Shown: positions 16,501 to 34,616 of the stretch, piece after piece
Layout of the letters: every line of letters starts with the position of its first letter
Numbering within the stretch: the stretch's first letter is position 1
Source of the DNA: Aquila chrysaetos chrysaetos
Lineage: Eukaryota; Chordata; Aves; Accipitriformes; Accipitridae
DNA: 64,000 nt
NCBI RefSeq assembly: GCF_900496995.4
Contig: NC_044012.1
Span: 27,169,606 to 27,233,605, forward strand
Direction: 5' to 3'
The notes under the pieces: model-generated
Database searches by the model: none
What the model saw: only the letters and a program-made list of their open reading frames with translations
What the model was told of the DNA's origin: nothing
Position numbers and translations under genes: made by a program

Positions 16501-19500
16501 TTCTGATTTGGGACAGATCTGCACACACCACTCGGCTATGTCATCCCTGCACCAGGCTCCTCCTTTCCTTGCTCAGTCTGTATCCCATAGCAAGCCAATA
16601 TGCCTCCAAAAACTAGCTACAAACAAATTCAGTCACAGAACATCAAGCACCTCTCTCATCTCATCCCTGCAACTGTGCTGTGATGCTTGCCCTTCCATTT
16701 TAACCCCAAGTGCCCACTCACTTTGTGTTCTCAGGATCCTTCTCGTTGATTTTCTCCAGCACATTAATTTCCAGTCGAGCAGCCTCTTTGTATTTCTCTA
16801 CATTTTTAATGATTTTGAGAGCAACACGTGCACCACCCCTGAGGAGAAACAGGAAGAAAGTGCAAGATCACCCCTGAGCTGGGCCACAGAGCCTGTGCCC
16901 TGCAAAAACAACTTTTTGAACCAGTCTCATCCTGTGCAGCACAGCCTTCCACCACTCTTGCTCAAGCCGGAAGGTGGCTGTTACTAAGGGGTGTCCACCA
17001 AGGCAGCGCCTTTTCCCTCCCTACAAACAGCCCTGAGGCTCCCCCTGACCCCTCTCCAACACACAGGCAACCCAAGAGGGTGAGTGCCCAGACCAGCAGA
17101 GGAATACTGGAAACAAAGAGACTTGTTTTTATCCCCAGGCTCCCACGTTAAGCATGAAAGGCTCCATTACCAGCTGTGGTCTCTCTTTTTCCCTCACCAC
17201 CACGTCCCTGCCTGTCCCAGGAGCAGACGTACCTCCGGTGATCAATGCACTGCACCACTCTGCCAAACGTGCCTTCCCCTAAGGTGCTAATAATCTCATC
17301 TGGGAGGGAGAGAAAGAGAGGAAGGAAGATGAGAGAGTGAGCATGACCTGGATGCAGCGCATACACAAGGCAGAGGAGAATGCATTGCAACACCTAACCT
17401 GCACACAGCTTGAGAGACCGGAGCAGCAGAAGGCTGACACCGGCTGCACAAGGCAACTGCCCTAGTTCCCTGGCACTTCAGTAACAATACAAAATATAAA
17501 CGTAGCTTTAACAAAAGGGGAAGGAAAAGGAGAGGGTTTCTCTTTAATAAACAATGAAAATAAAATGAAACAGAAAGATAAGACAGATCTGCGACTGCGA
17601 TGGGAGCTTAACTAGAGAGCTAAATTATGTTACGATTTGGCTGTACATCTTTCTTGTAGCCAGTCGCCGACGCGATAGATCAGATGCCCCTCGTCGTCGT
17701 CCTCCACACTCTTGGCCCTTCTGCTGCTCTGTCGACTCCGCTGCTGGCCCAGGCAGACAGGGAATTCATCATTCACCAATCAGATTTTCAAACCAGCGCA
17801 GCAGCCAGCGTCACGCATTGGTTGGTTTGGAAATTCACATGGTTGTTTGAGGAGGGGTTGCAGGAGGAGATTCCCAGCCAATTCATACGGCACAGAGGAA
17901 TATATAACGATAGGGATATTGCAAGGGAACATGTCAAGATACAACACACTAGCTCAGAAAAGAAAAAAAACAGTTTGCTTTTTGTTGTAGCAAAAAAAAA
18001 AAAAAAAAAAAAGAAAAAAAAGAAAAAAAGAACCTACAAACAGCCCCACCCGAACCAGTGTGAGAGCAGAGACGGTGAGAACAAGGGCTAGCGGAGGGGC
18101 AGTGGAAGGGGCCAGCTGCTCTCACTCCTAGGGGGGGCTTAGAGAGGAACGGCACTGGCCTTCAGGTCCTGGATAATGCCAAGAGAGCACGCCGAAGCAC
18201 AACTCTGCAGCCGGGCGCTCAGTGGCCATGGGGAGAGGCTCACTTCAGCCCCACGGCAGCCACTGAGGAAAGGCAGCAGAAGGCAGGTGCTGGGAAGTCC
18301 TGCACAAGCAAAGGCCCAGGCTGCCCCACACAGGCACTCCCCACCCCATTCCAACAACCACCCACATAGCTTCCCCCAGCCCCAACACTCAGAAAAAGAT
18401 GAATTCAGAGATTTCAGCAGCAACTCTCGGTACAATGATCCATCCAAAACCAGAGAGAATTTACGAGTGACTGCCTGGGGGAAGATGTAACATTTCTTCC
18501 TAGACCCTCCCCCAAAGAAGCTGATCCTGGAAGGACTAACTTCCAGGAGAGAAGCAGAGGTCCAACAGGGAATAGGGACAGCCTGGGATGAGGCAGATAA
18601 GAGGTTTATGCCAGAGAAGAGAAAATTCCTGCCTTCAGTTCTTCAGCTAAGTATCCCCACATCTGGGAGCAACCGGCCAGCAGACTTGGGACCTGAATCC
18701 AGCCCACAATCCCATCCCTGGACATACAGCCAGAACAGACCAGACAACACTGAGAGCTCCACACACAGAGCAGAGAACGTGTCTGGGGTCTAACAGAAGT
18801 GGAAGGTGAACAGCAGAACAGACAAGAAGAGAAAGCCAGGGACACTGCTGGGAAGAGCCTGTGATGGTTGCTGCCTCCACCTGAATTGACTGGTCCACAA
18901 GCTCTACTTCTTTGCAAAGCCCCTTGCACGACATCCCACATCAGCTGGGCCCACCCAGAAGGATCCTGCTCTGATGCAGGACCTAACCCTCAGCGACAGG
19001 GGCTTCCTGCCACTGAACAGAGGCCTGAACCAGGGACCACAGGGACCAAGCTGCCTGCTGCAGGCAGACAGAGCTCTCTGGGACCAGGATCAGCTGAACG
19101 TTTGCTGTACAAACCTTGCACAAAAGACTGCTTGGCTAGGGTTCCTAGACAGCTCTTAATGAGCATCACCGAACAAAAGCAGTGCTCTGCAGGGATAAAG
19201 GAGCTGAGGACTGCAGCACCACCCCGGGGGACACGCCAGCCTCACAAGGCACGCCTGTCCTCCTCCCACCTCTGAGCAGGCAACACTAAGAGAGGGTCTG
19301 AGCCGCCTGTGCCCGGCTGGCACAGGGCAGCCACTGCCGAGGCGCATCAGGATGGTGGACAGGAACTGCTGTCTGCATCAAAGGCTTTCTACGCATTTCT
19401 CAAGCTGAGTCCGAGAGAGCGTTAGAAAGTGAGTTTTCTACTTACCCAGCTCGCCACCTGGGAGAGAAAGGTTACAGGGGAGGCCTAGCACAGCAGGATA

Positions 19501-20091
19501 CTCACCGATGAGGAGTGACTAAAGGACCGGCTGCGGCGCCGCCTCCGCCTGTGCTTACGCCGGCTGCTTTTGCAGCTCCGGTAGCTGCCCTCGCGGTCCC
19601 GAGAGCGTCGGTACTCGTAGGAATGATGGTACTCGGGTTCATAGTAGGCTTCCCCTCGCTCACGGCTGTAATCGTTCCGCCGGTAGCTCTCACAGTAACG
19701 CCGGTCATAGGCCCTCCTGTCTCCTGAGTGGTCGTCGTAGCTGGAGGGGGGAAGCAAGCCGAGGGGATTCGATTACGAACACCACTGGGGAAGTTACAGC
19801 TCAGAGCATGCGAGAGAGCAGGGCCTAGGCCATCCAAAAGCTGGGCTGACCACATCTGCCTCTGGCCAAGCTGGAGAAGCACTGCAGGGTTTGAGGTCCT
19901 GCCTCATCTCTCCAGACTCACCTCCTGGATCGAACATGGTAACTGTCTTCCCGACGGTGCCGACGGTCACGCTCGCTGCTGCTCGATCGCGACCGTGTCC
20001 GCCGTCTCTTGTGTTTGCGACTTCTGTAGCGCTCATGATAGCTGCCTCGGCTGCTGCGTTCGGATGAGCGGTACCTTCTAGAGTGAGGCAT
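13571..20091 (-). CDS. CLK2: CLK2, dual-specificity CDC-like kinase 2
   Basis: A nuclear LAMMER-family kinase that phosphorylates SR splicing factors. Twelve coding exons: 20091-19922, 19740-19506, 17743-17647, 17299-17233, 16838-16722, 16488-16322, 15854-15760, 15394-15265, 14886-14804, 14570-14491, 14279-14189, 13753-13571. They give 504 residues (human 499). The N-terminus is an RS-rich tail starting [20 protein letters not shown]. The kinase domain starts near residue 168, with the glycine loop [12 protein letters not shown] (Lys198), HTDLKPEN (catalytic Asp295), DFGSA (332) and the family signature [11 protein letters not shown] (393-403). It ends DSSRDISR, as in human. Introns are short except the one before exon 3 (17744-19505). 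The exon 3 acceptor is a CAGCAG tandem (NAGNAG) that can add or drop one Gln. A 5' non-coding exon must lie upstream of 20091; its limits are not clear. HCN3 lies head to head upstream. Confidence 0.96.
17776..17907 (+). promoter_or_regulatory. CCAAT/TATA cluster and hairpin arms in CLK2 intron 2
   Basis: Just upstream (in the sense of CLK2) of the 17743 acceptor the intron carries CCAAT (17776-17780), ATTGG (17817-17821), CCAAT (17878-17882) and TATATAA (17901-17907). The segments ATTTTCAAACCA (17784-17795) and TGGTTTGGAAAT (17823-17834) can pair over 12 bp with one G-U. It could be a splicing hairpin next to a regulated exon or an antisense promoter; neither is proven. Confidence 0.35.
17991..18031 (-). 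repeat. A-rich tract (T-rich on the CLK2 strand)
   Basis: A near-pure run of A broken by single Gs. In the CLK2 pre-mRNA it is a 40-nt U-rich stretch about 250 nt before the 17743 acceptor. It could be the tail of a retroposed insertion, but no body of such an element is seen on either side. Confidence 0.6.
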
Positions 20092-22422
20092 CTATGGGGA
20101 CAACAGACAGTGATGACTACATGAGGCAATTGCAAGGGAGAGAAACCAGTGCAGATCATCAGTGGCCAAGGAACTGCTAGGGCAAGGGTGGGGAAGCAAT
20201 CAGCAGCATGTCTTAGTGTGCAGGGGTGATCCGAGATGGAGGGGACGAACTTAAAAGAGATCCCAGAAACCCATATGAGAAAGGATGCGACCACCCACAC
20301 GGGCTGTGCTTGCTGCGGTTCTGTTTTTCAGGTTACTTTCCCCTCTTCATGCTCATCTCTACTGGCGACAGCTCCAGAAGCAGCATTTGCACCTTCAGGG
20401 CTCCCACCTTCTCTCTTTAACCTAACATGCTCCCGAGGAAGGAGATAAGCACCACCAAAGAAACTGAAGGAAGGTGAAATGAAGCTCAGGATATCACTGG
20501 TGCTTGGCCCAAAGTCCTTGCGCAACAGTGCTGGAGACACCTAAGCGGGCAGCTCCTGAAGAGATGTCTCTGGTTTACTGCCAAACAAGCAACACCTACA
20601 CTTCCCACTGCGAGCGGGAAGGGCCCTAGAGCATCCAGGGAGCAAAACCACCCTTTCCATGTGCAGAGGCATTAATGAAGCCTTGTAGGCCCTACCTCAG
20701 AGAGGAGGAGTGCTCATCTCTGCTTGTCTGGTGGGATGAGAGAGTCAAGAGCAAAGGACAAAATCCCTCGGTAAGATGGCACACCAGGTCCCAGCCCTGA
20801 AGTGCTAGTTTGTAGGACCCCGCTCCCATTGCCAGATCTCACTCCACAGCTCTAAGACATCCCTTGCATGTATTTAGGTTCCGAAGCATCGAGCAGCTCA
20901 GTCTGCCTCGTCTCCACAGGCAAGAAGCTAGAGCTCCCTTTGTCCACAGGCCTCCCACCGGTGATTTTTTCCCCCCAAAAGGTACACTCACGCACCCGGC
21001 TGCCTTCCCACACCCACACCTACGCTGACATTAGAAGCAGGGCTATCAAAAGCCAAAATCGCCCCCGGTGATGCGGTGACCTGGGAACACAGGGTCGTTA
21101 CACCCAAGCAAGTGTCACCATCCAGAACAAGGCCACACTCTGCGAGTCCGCTCACGGCTCCCCCCGGTTCGGTGACTCCGCAGCCGGGTCTCGCTGTGCC
21201 CACGACGGGCGCCGAGCGCCGCACCAGCCACCGCTTCTAGCCTCTAATTAAAGGCAGCATACGAAGGCGACGCTGGCGGCCCGCCAAGGCCGGGCACCCT
21301 CTTTAGAAGCACGCAAAGCCCGCACCGGGGCGTTTCGCAGCAGGTCTGAAACCGGTTTGGGGACGATGATGGCGGCCGCGCTCGCTGCCCTGCTCCGCGG
21401 CCACCGGGCGGGGCCTCCACCGTGAACGGGGCCGCGCTGAGCGCCAAAAATGGAAGCACCGGGACCCGGCCGCGAAGCGAAGGACGGGGCCCGGACACCG
21501 GGAGAGAGCGGGGCTGAGGAAAGGGGCGGCGGGTGGGGAACCGCCCGCTCCGGTGCCACAGGGCCCAGCCGCGGCCCCCTCAGGCCATCCGGCCCGGCCG
21601 GCCCCGCCTGCGCTCCCCACCCCCCCCGGAAACGCCCGGGCCGCCGGGCTGCGGCCGCGGCCCCGCGAGGAGCCGCCGGCCCGGGCCTGCCCCGCGCGGT
21701 CCCGGGCCACCCCCACCAGCCACGGAGGCCGCGGCCTACCCCCGCCCCGCCGCGCCGCTCCCCGCGCCGCACCGTCCTCGCAGCCAGCCCAGTGCGCTTG
21801 TCCCACAGGAAATCCGTGATGGCGGCCGTGGGCCCCCGGGAATCCCGGGCCCCGCTCCAGCTGCTCCGGCTCCGCCGCTCGCTGCCGCCGCGCCCCACCG
21901 CGCCGCCGATCCGGGTCCCCGCCGGGCCGTGCGCAGCTCGCCGCGGCGCCGCGCACGCACGCACACCGTTCGTCACACGTCGTGGTGCGAGCCCCGCCCT
22001 TCTCGCAGCGGCGGCGGGGCGGGACCGGGGTGGGGCGGGGTCGAGGGGCGGGACGCGGCGCCGCCCGTCGCCTCCGGAGCCCCGCCCGCCCCGCCCCGGC
22101 CCGTCCGCCCGCCGCGGGGTCCCGCGCCGCCGCCGCCGCCGCTCGGGCCTCGCTGGTCGGCGCCCCGCCGCTTCGGTGCCGCCGGCGCCTCCCCGCTGGC
22201 GGCGAGGCCCGGCCTCCACGCCCGCGCCCAGAGTGTGCGCAACAGGCGGCGGGGAGCAGCTGGGGCGGGCGAGTGAGCGCGACCGGGGAGAGCGGTCGGG
22301 GGCGGCGAGCGAGCCCCCGCCCGCCCGGGGCCGGGCATGTGCGGCAGGGCGACGGGCAGGGCGCCCGGGCAAGGGCGTTTGAAGGAAACGTGAGGCGCGG
22401 CGGCGGCGGCGGCGGCGGCAGC
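20092..22422. promoter_or_regulatory. CLK2 5'UTR intron and shared CLK2/HCN3 CpG-island promoter
   Basis: From 20092 to about 21,240 the DNA is ordinary intron (CLK2 5'UTR intron). From about 21,250 to 22,422 it is an intense CpG island with GC boxes (for example 22018-22060) and two ATGGCGGC YY1-like motifs (21366-21375, 21818-21830). CLK2 must start leftward and HCN3 rightward from this island, a head-to-head arrangement also found in mammals. No TATA box is seen. Open frames of 300-500 codons on both strands are due to the base composition and match nothing. Confidence 0.65.
22398..22418 (+). repeat. (CGG)7 run in HCN3 5'UTR
   Basis: A pure CGG triplet run ends four bases before the HCN3 start codon, so the ribosome meets it directly before initiation. 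Such tracts are length-variable and can form G-quadruplexes or hairpins. Confidence 0.85.
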
Positions 22423-30287
<7,865 letters not shown>

Positions 30288-32560
30288 GTCCCCAGCGGCA
30301 CCCATGCACAAGCAGGAGGGGTCCTGGCACCCTGGCGGTAGAGGCAGCAGGAGAGGCAGGGCACCTGGCGAAGGCCTCCAGCCCCGGCTCTGTTGGAGGG
30401 AAGACAAGGTGAGAGGCAGCACCTGGGGCCGTGGACTGGCTGCTCTGGGTATGGGGGCACGGCAGGGACAGGTGTGGGGCAGCCCCAGAGCTGGCCCAGC
30501 TGGATGAGGAGGGGGCTCTGCTGACCGCCCGGAGGAGGGGACCCTGCCTGGGCTCTCCCCTCCTTGCTCCATCACCATCTGTCCTGAGTCCTACCCTCCT
30601 CCTGGAGGCAATGGGATGGGTCAGAGCCCTTGCCCAAACTCTGGCCTCCCTGGGGAGCCAGGCTCCCCACAACTGCTCCTTGGGGGCAAGGGCCCCCCAT
30701 GGCCTCTCCTCGGGGCCAGACCAGCGCTGGTGGCTGCTCCAGCAGCAGCCAGCACATGTCCACCTTGATCCCCAAAAAGCTCTGCCCAGTGCCCTTGCTT
30801 TTTGGGAGAGGAGGGAGAGGCAGCCCCTCGGGGCCCATTGCCGAGGGCAGAGTGAGGGGGCTGGAGCCCACAGCAGGGTCTCCCTGGGCAGGCAGAGCGC
30901 AGGTACCCAGAGCCAGCAGGGGCCAGGTCCCCCCTCCCTGAGGCCCTGGCAGGTCCCTTGGGGCACGGTGGCAGGACCTGGAGGTCCCAGACAGGGTTCC
31001 CCTGGTGTGATGAGTGCCAGGTGTTGGAGCTGGAGGCAGACCGGTCTCCCACTGAGCAGCCCCCAGGTGCCTCTCCCCGGCTCGGGGGAGCATCTTGCCT
31101 CAGAGGTGCTAGGTCCCCGCGGGATTGGGATGTGCTGCTGGGCAGGGCTCTGCCCCCACACCCAGGCGCTGCGGCATAGACCCATGCTCTGGCAAGGGGG
31201 CAGCCGGGGGAGACCCAGCTGCCTGCAGCTCCAGGAGGATGCTCAGAGGGGACAGCCCAGGGGCAATCCCGCTGCCTGCGGCTGCTGGGAGGATGCTCAG
31301 CCTGGGCTGTGCTCCTCCCCTGCCCTGCACTCCGGTCCCATTTCCAGACTGCCTGGAGATGCCGGTCACCAGCGTCACAGCGAGCAAAAGGGTGTCGTGA
31401 AGAGATGCCAACCCTGGGCAGCACCTGGATGACATGCAGGGTCATGGGGCTGCCTCCCCTTGCCCTCCTGGGTCTCTGTGCGGGAAGGCAGGGGCCCAGG
31501 GTCCCCGCAGCCGACCCACATTGCCCTTCCAGAGCCGGTAGTCAGCAATGTGTGTTCAAGTTGTGGCTCTGCCGAGCAGCTGAGCTCTGCTTACAGTGTC
31601 GCTTTGGGCCAACCGTGTTAACAGTCCTGGTTAGAGTAGTGTCCCCTCCTGACCCTGCCACGCTGCGCAAGCTGCTTCCCACTACTGGAGTCAGGAACCA
31701 TGGCTTGTAGTCGTGCTTTGGGGCTTGGCTGCCACTGAGCGGGGCCTACCAGACCCCTGGTGCAGCAGGTGAGGGTCTTGTTCCACGCAATACTTCTCAA
31801 AGTGAGGTCTTCAGTTCTCCCCCCTCGTGTTTTGGGATGTCAGGACCAGTCTGGACTGCAGGGCTGCTCAGGGAGCCCAGCCTGCAGGGCACAGCAGCCC
31901 AGCAGGAATCCCTTCAGCGTGTCCATCAGACAGGATGTCCAGCACTGCCTTTTTTTCACAGACTTCAACTCCTCTTCCCCGCCCACCCCCATGTCCCGCT
32001 CCATCCCCATGGTTGGTGTCTCCCTGGCAGCCCCTCGGGAAGGGGTCTGCAGCCAGGCTGCATAGTCAGACGTTCCCGGGCTGCGTTTACACTGCGTGAT
32101 GTAGATGTTTTAGTGGTCATCCTAGGCGTCCCCTGCAGAGCATGCGGGCTGGCCCGGACGGCACCGAGCACAGCTCTGCTTCTGCTGGCTGCACCACTGG
32201 TGCACCCTCCCCACACCACAGCCCCATGCCAGGAGCCAGAGCCACCCTGTGCTCCAGTCACCACTGCGGTGGACCCTGCCATGAGCTGCGTCAGCTCATG
32301 GCCCCAGTGCCCTGTCCTGGTGGGGAGGCAAGAGGGGCAGCTGGAAGGGCAAGGGCCGGGGGTGCTGGCTGTGTGCACACGTCTCTATGGCATGCGTGGG
32401 CGCAAGTCTAGCCACCAAAGACCATGATCCTTCACTCTTGCACTCACGGCAGTCAATGTACAGAGCTTGTAGTTTTCATATCGCAGAGAATTTAAAAGCA
32501 TTTTTTTATTTTTGGTTGTTGTACATAACGGATTTAAATAATAAAGAGAGATTCTGAGCT
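30288..32560 (+). other. HCN3 3'UTR
   Basis: About 2.3 kb from the stop codon to the first clear + strand AATAAA (32540-32545), which sits in an AT-rich pocket. It is GC-rich for most of its length and contains a two-copy repeat of GCTGCCTGC-GCT-GAGGATGCTCAG (about 31219-31242 and 31271-31299). No other gene is seen. The 3' end may be closer to the stop if an upstream variant signal is used. Confidence 0.55.
32540..32545 (+). terminator. poly(A) signal of HCN3
   Basis: AATAAA followed by a GT/T-containing stretch. It is the first canonical + strand signal after the HCN3 stop, 2.25 kb downstream. Confidence 0.55.
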
Positions 32561-32565
32561 CGTCT

Positions 32566-34230
32566 GGAGGAGCCTCCTTCAGCGCCGTCCGCCGGCACCC
32601 CAAGCACCCTGCCTGCCAGGACAGGACAGGGGGAGATGCCAGAGTCCCCCTCCTACTTAAAAGCCAGATCTGATCCCGGCCCTCTGCAGAGCCAGGAGCA
32701 GCCAGGGCATCCTTGGGTGCCCAGCGAAGGGCCTCTTCCCCAGCCCTGCTGACCCAGGCAGCGCAGTGGGAGCCCAAAGGCAACAGGTCCCCTCCCACCC
32801 ACCCTCATCCCTTTGGGCCCTGGGGAGATTAATGTTTAATCTTTGGTTATTTTCCCCTCCCATCTCCCTTCCATCTATTAACATGGGGGGAGGGGGAGGT
32901 TTGATACCACCTGATTGCAGAGCAGACTCTAGGCATTAACTAGATTAAACAAAGGTCATGCAGCGTGAGATGGGCTGGGGTGCCCGACCCATGGCAGCCG
33001 GGGCATTTGTGGCACACAGCCCCATGCAGTGGTGCCAGGGCACGGGTCTGCGGGCACAGCTTTGCTCTGACTGCACCCCTCCCTGTGCACCCCTCCTCGG
33101 CAGCTCCTGCCTCAGCACCCTGTTGCAGCACCATCAGCACAGTGCAGGCAGGACACCAGCACACGCGGCCATCGCACAGTGCCCTGCTGGCTCTCCCACA
33201 GCAGCTTTGCTGTGGGGTTGCGTCACAAGGGCAGCCCCTGCCCGCACCCCTGCACACAACAGCTGCCAGCAGCCACGCCGTCAGCAAGAGTTAGGCTCTG
33301 TGATACATGATGAGATCAGAGCTCATTAGTGGTTTCTTTCTAATTTGATTATTTCAGATTACACTGAAGCCAGCCTGATTAAGAGTGTGTGTAGGCTAAT
33401 GGTCCCCCACCCCAGCATCCTGCTGGAAGGCCGGGCTGCGCTGCCAGTGGCCAGGCCTGGCTCTGACTGGCCACCGAGCCGCTCCACAGAACACACCAAG
33501 GCTGCCCAAAGCAGAATGAGCATTTTCTTGGAAGTACAATTCCAGCCCGCGTTTCTCATGCCCAGCTAGGATTTACCCACCATCTGCAGGGCTGGGCTGC
33601 TCAGGCAGCCAACGCAGCTGGGGCTGGGGAGGAGGCGAAGGGACACGCTGGCTCTTACCGTGTCCCAGGGCAAGGCAGAGCCCCGCTGCCTGCCCCAGGG
33701 GTAAGGGCAGAGCCCTGTGCAGCTGCCAGCAGCCCGGCCCCAGCTCTGCAAGGGCACACGACCCCTCCCCCGGGGTGGGGTGGCTCAGCCCGGAGACCCC
33801 GCGTTCCCGGCTGCGGCAACGGCGGGTGCGGGGGATTAGCACGTAAGAAGGCAGAGATTAATTAAACCGGGGTTATCTGAGATTAGAGGATTACGGCAGA
33901 TAAACGGGAGATTGCCAATCAGCGGCGCGGGCGCCGGGGCCGGGGGGGGATGCCACCGCAGAGCTGCGCCCACCCAGCATGTCCCCGGCCCGGGTGGGTG
34001 ATGGCGGCGGGGATGACGGGAAGCCAGACCCTCTCCCCCGGTCCCCAGGCTCTCAGCCGCAGACAAAGGTGTCTGCATGGCACCCCACCACCTGACACCT
34101 GCACCCCCACACCTGCGCTGCACCCCCCTGTTACACTGCACAGCGACCCTGCCACCCCCCAGCTTCCCCCCGGCTACAGTGCACCCCTTAGCTGCCCTGC
34201 ACCCAACAGCTGCCCACATCCCCTAGCCGT
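32566..34230. other. HCN3-FDPS intergenic region with HNF1/HNF4/GATA-like sites, no PKLR
   Basis: In mammals PKLR lies between these genes. Here no pyruvate-kinase exon is recognisable on either strand. What is seen: a near-palindrome GATTAATGTTTAATC (32827-32841, HNF1-like); ATTAACTAGATTAAAC followed by CAAAGGTCA (32935-32958, HNF1- and HNF4-like); a TAAT/GATTA-rich patch at 33325-33400; and a block at 33835-33920 with GATTAATTAAAC, TTATCT, AGATAA and CCAAT. Several GATTA pentamers recur within 80 bp in that block. It looks like a tissue-specific enhancer or a promoter remnant. Confidence 0.5.
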
Positions 34231-34290
34231 AGCCCTCGCCCCGGGCTGCGCTGTGCTCCGGCCGGGCACTCGCTCCATTCGCTCTCTCCA

Positions 34291-34377
34291 CCAATCAGCC
34301 GGCTCGGTCCCGCCCTCCCCGCGCTCTTACTGGCTCAGCCTCCTTGGCCTCATCCTCATACGATGGAGCGGACCAAT
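34291..34377 (+). promoter_or_regulatory. FDPS promoter: CCAAT boxes and sterol-response-like element
   Basis: CCAAT boxes at 34291-34295 and 34373-34377 flank CTCATACGAT (34355-34364), which differs at two positions from the rat FPP-synthase SRE-3 (CTCACACGAG). In the rat promoter SREBP on SRE-3 works with NF-Y on a CCAAT box about 20 bp away; here the gap is 9 bp. Sterol-regulated expression of FDPS through SREBP and NF-Y is therefore likely. Confidence 0.6.
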
Positions 34378-34424
34378 GACCGCAGGCGCCAGCCGTGGCC
34401 AGCGGCTCACTCCGCCTCCCGCGC

Positions 34425-34501
34425 GGGGCACGCCGGGGATTGTAGTCGGGTGGCGGCGAAGCGCCGGCTGTCCCCGCGGCTCCGGACTACGCGTCCCGGC
34501 G
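34425..34501 (+). promoter_or_regulatory. pair of inverted ZNF143-like elements in FDPS promoter
   Basis: The minus-strand motif ACTACAATCCCCGGCGTGCC (34427-34446) and the + strand motif ACTACGCGTCCCGGCG (34486-34501) both resemble the ZNF143/SBS consensus ACTACAATTCCCAGCATGC. They face opposite ways and lie 115-190 bp upstream of the FDPS start codon. Confidence 0.5.
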
Positions 34502-34616
34502 AGCCCCGCGCCCGGGCGGAGAGCAGCGGGGCGGGGCAGGTCGCCTCGCCTCGCCTCCAACGCCGTTAACGCCGTCGGGGCGCTGGTAGCCGGTCTGGGC
34601 CGCGGTCTCGGTCACC

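Noticed and set aside
13571-20091. Possibility that CLK2 is CLK3 or another CLK paralogue
   Set aside because: Position between SCAMP3 and HCN3, the [18 protein letters not shown] start and the DSSRDISR end all fit CLK2.
32566-34230. Possible PKLR pseudogene
   Set aside because: No pyruvate-kinase motif could be found in any frame; only regulatory-type motifs are present.
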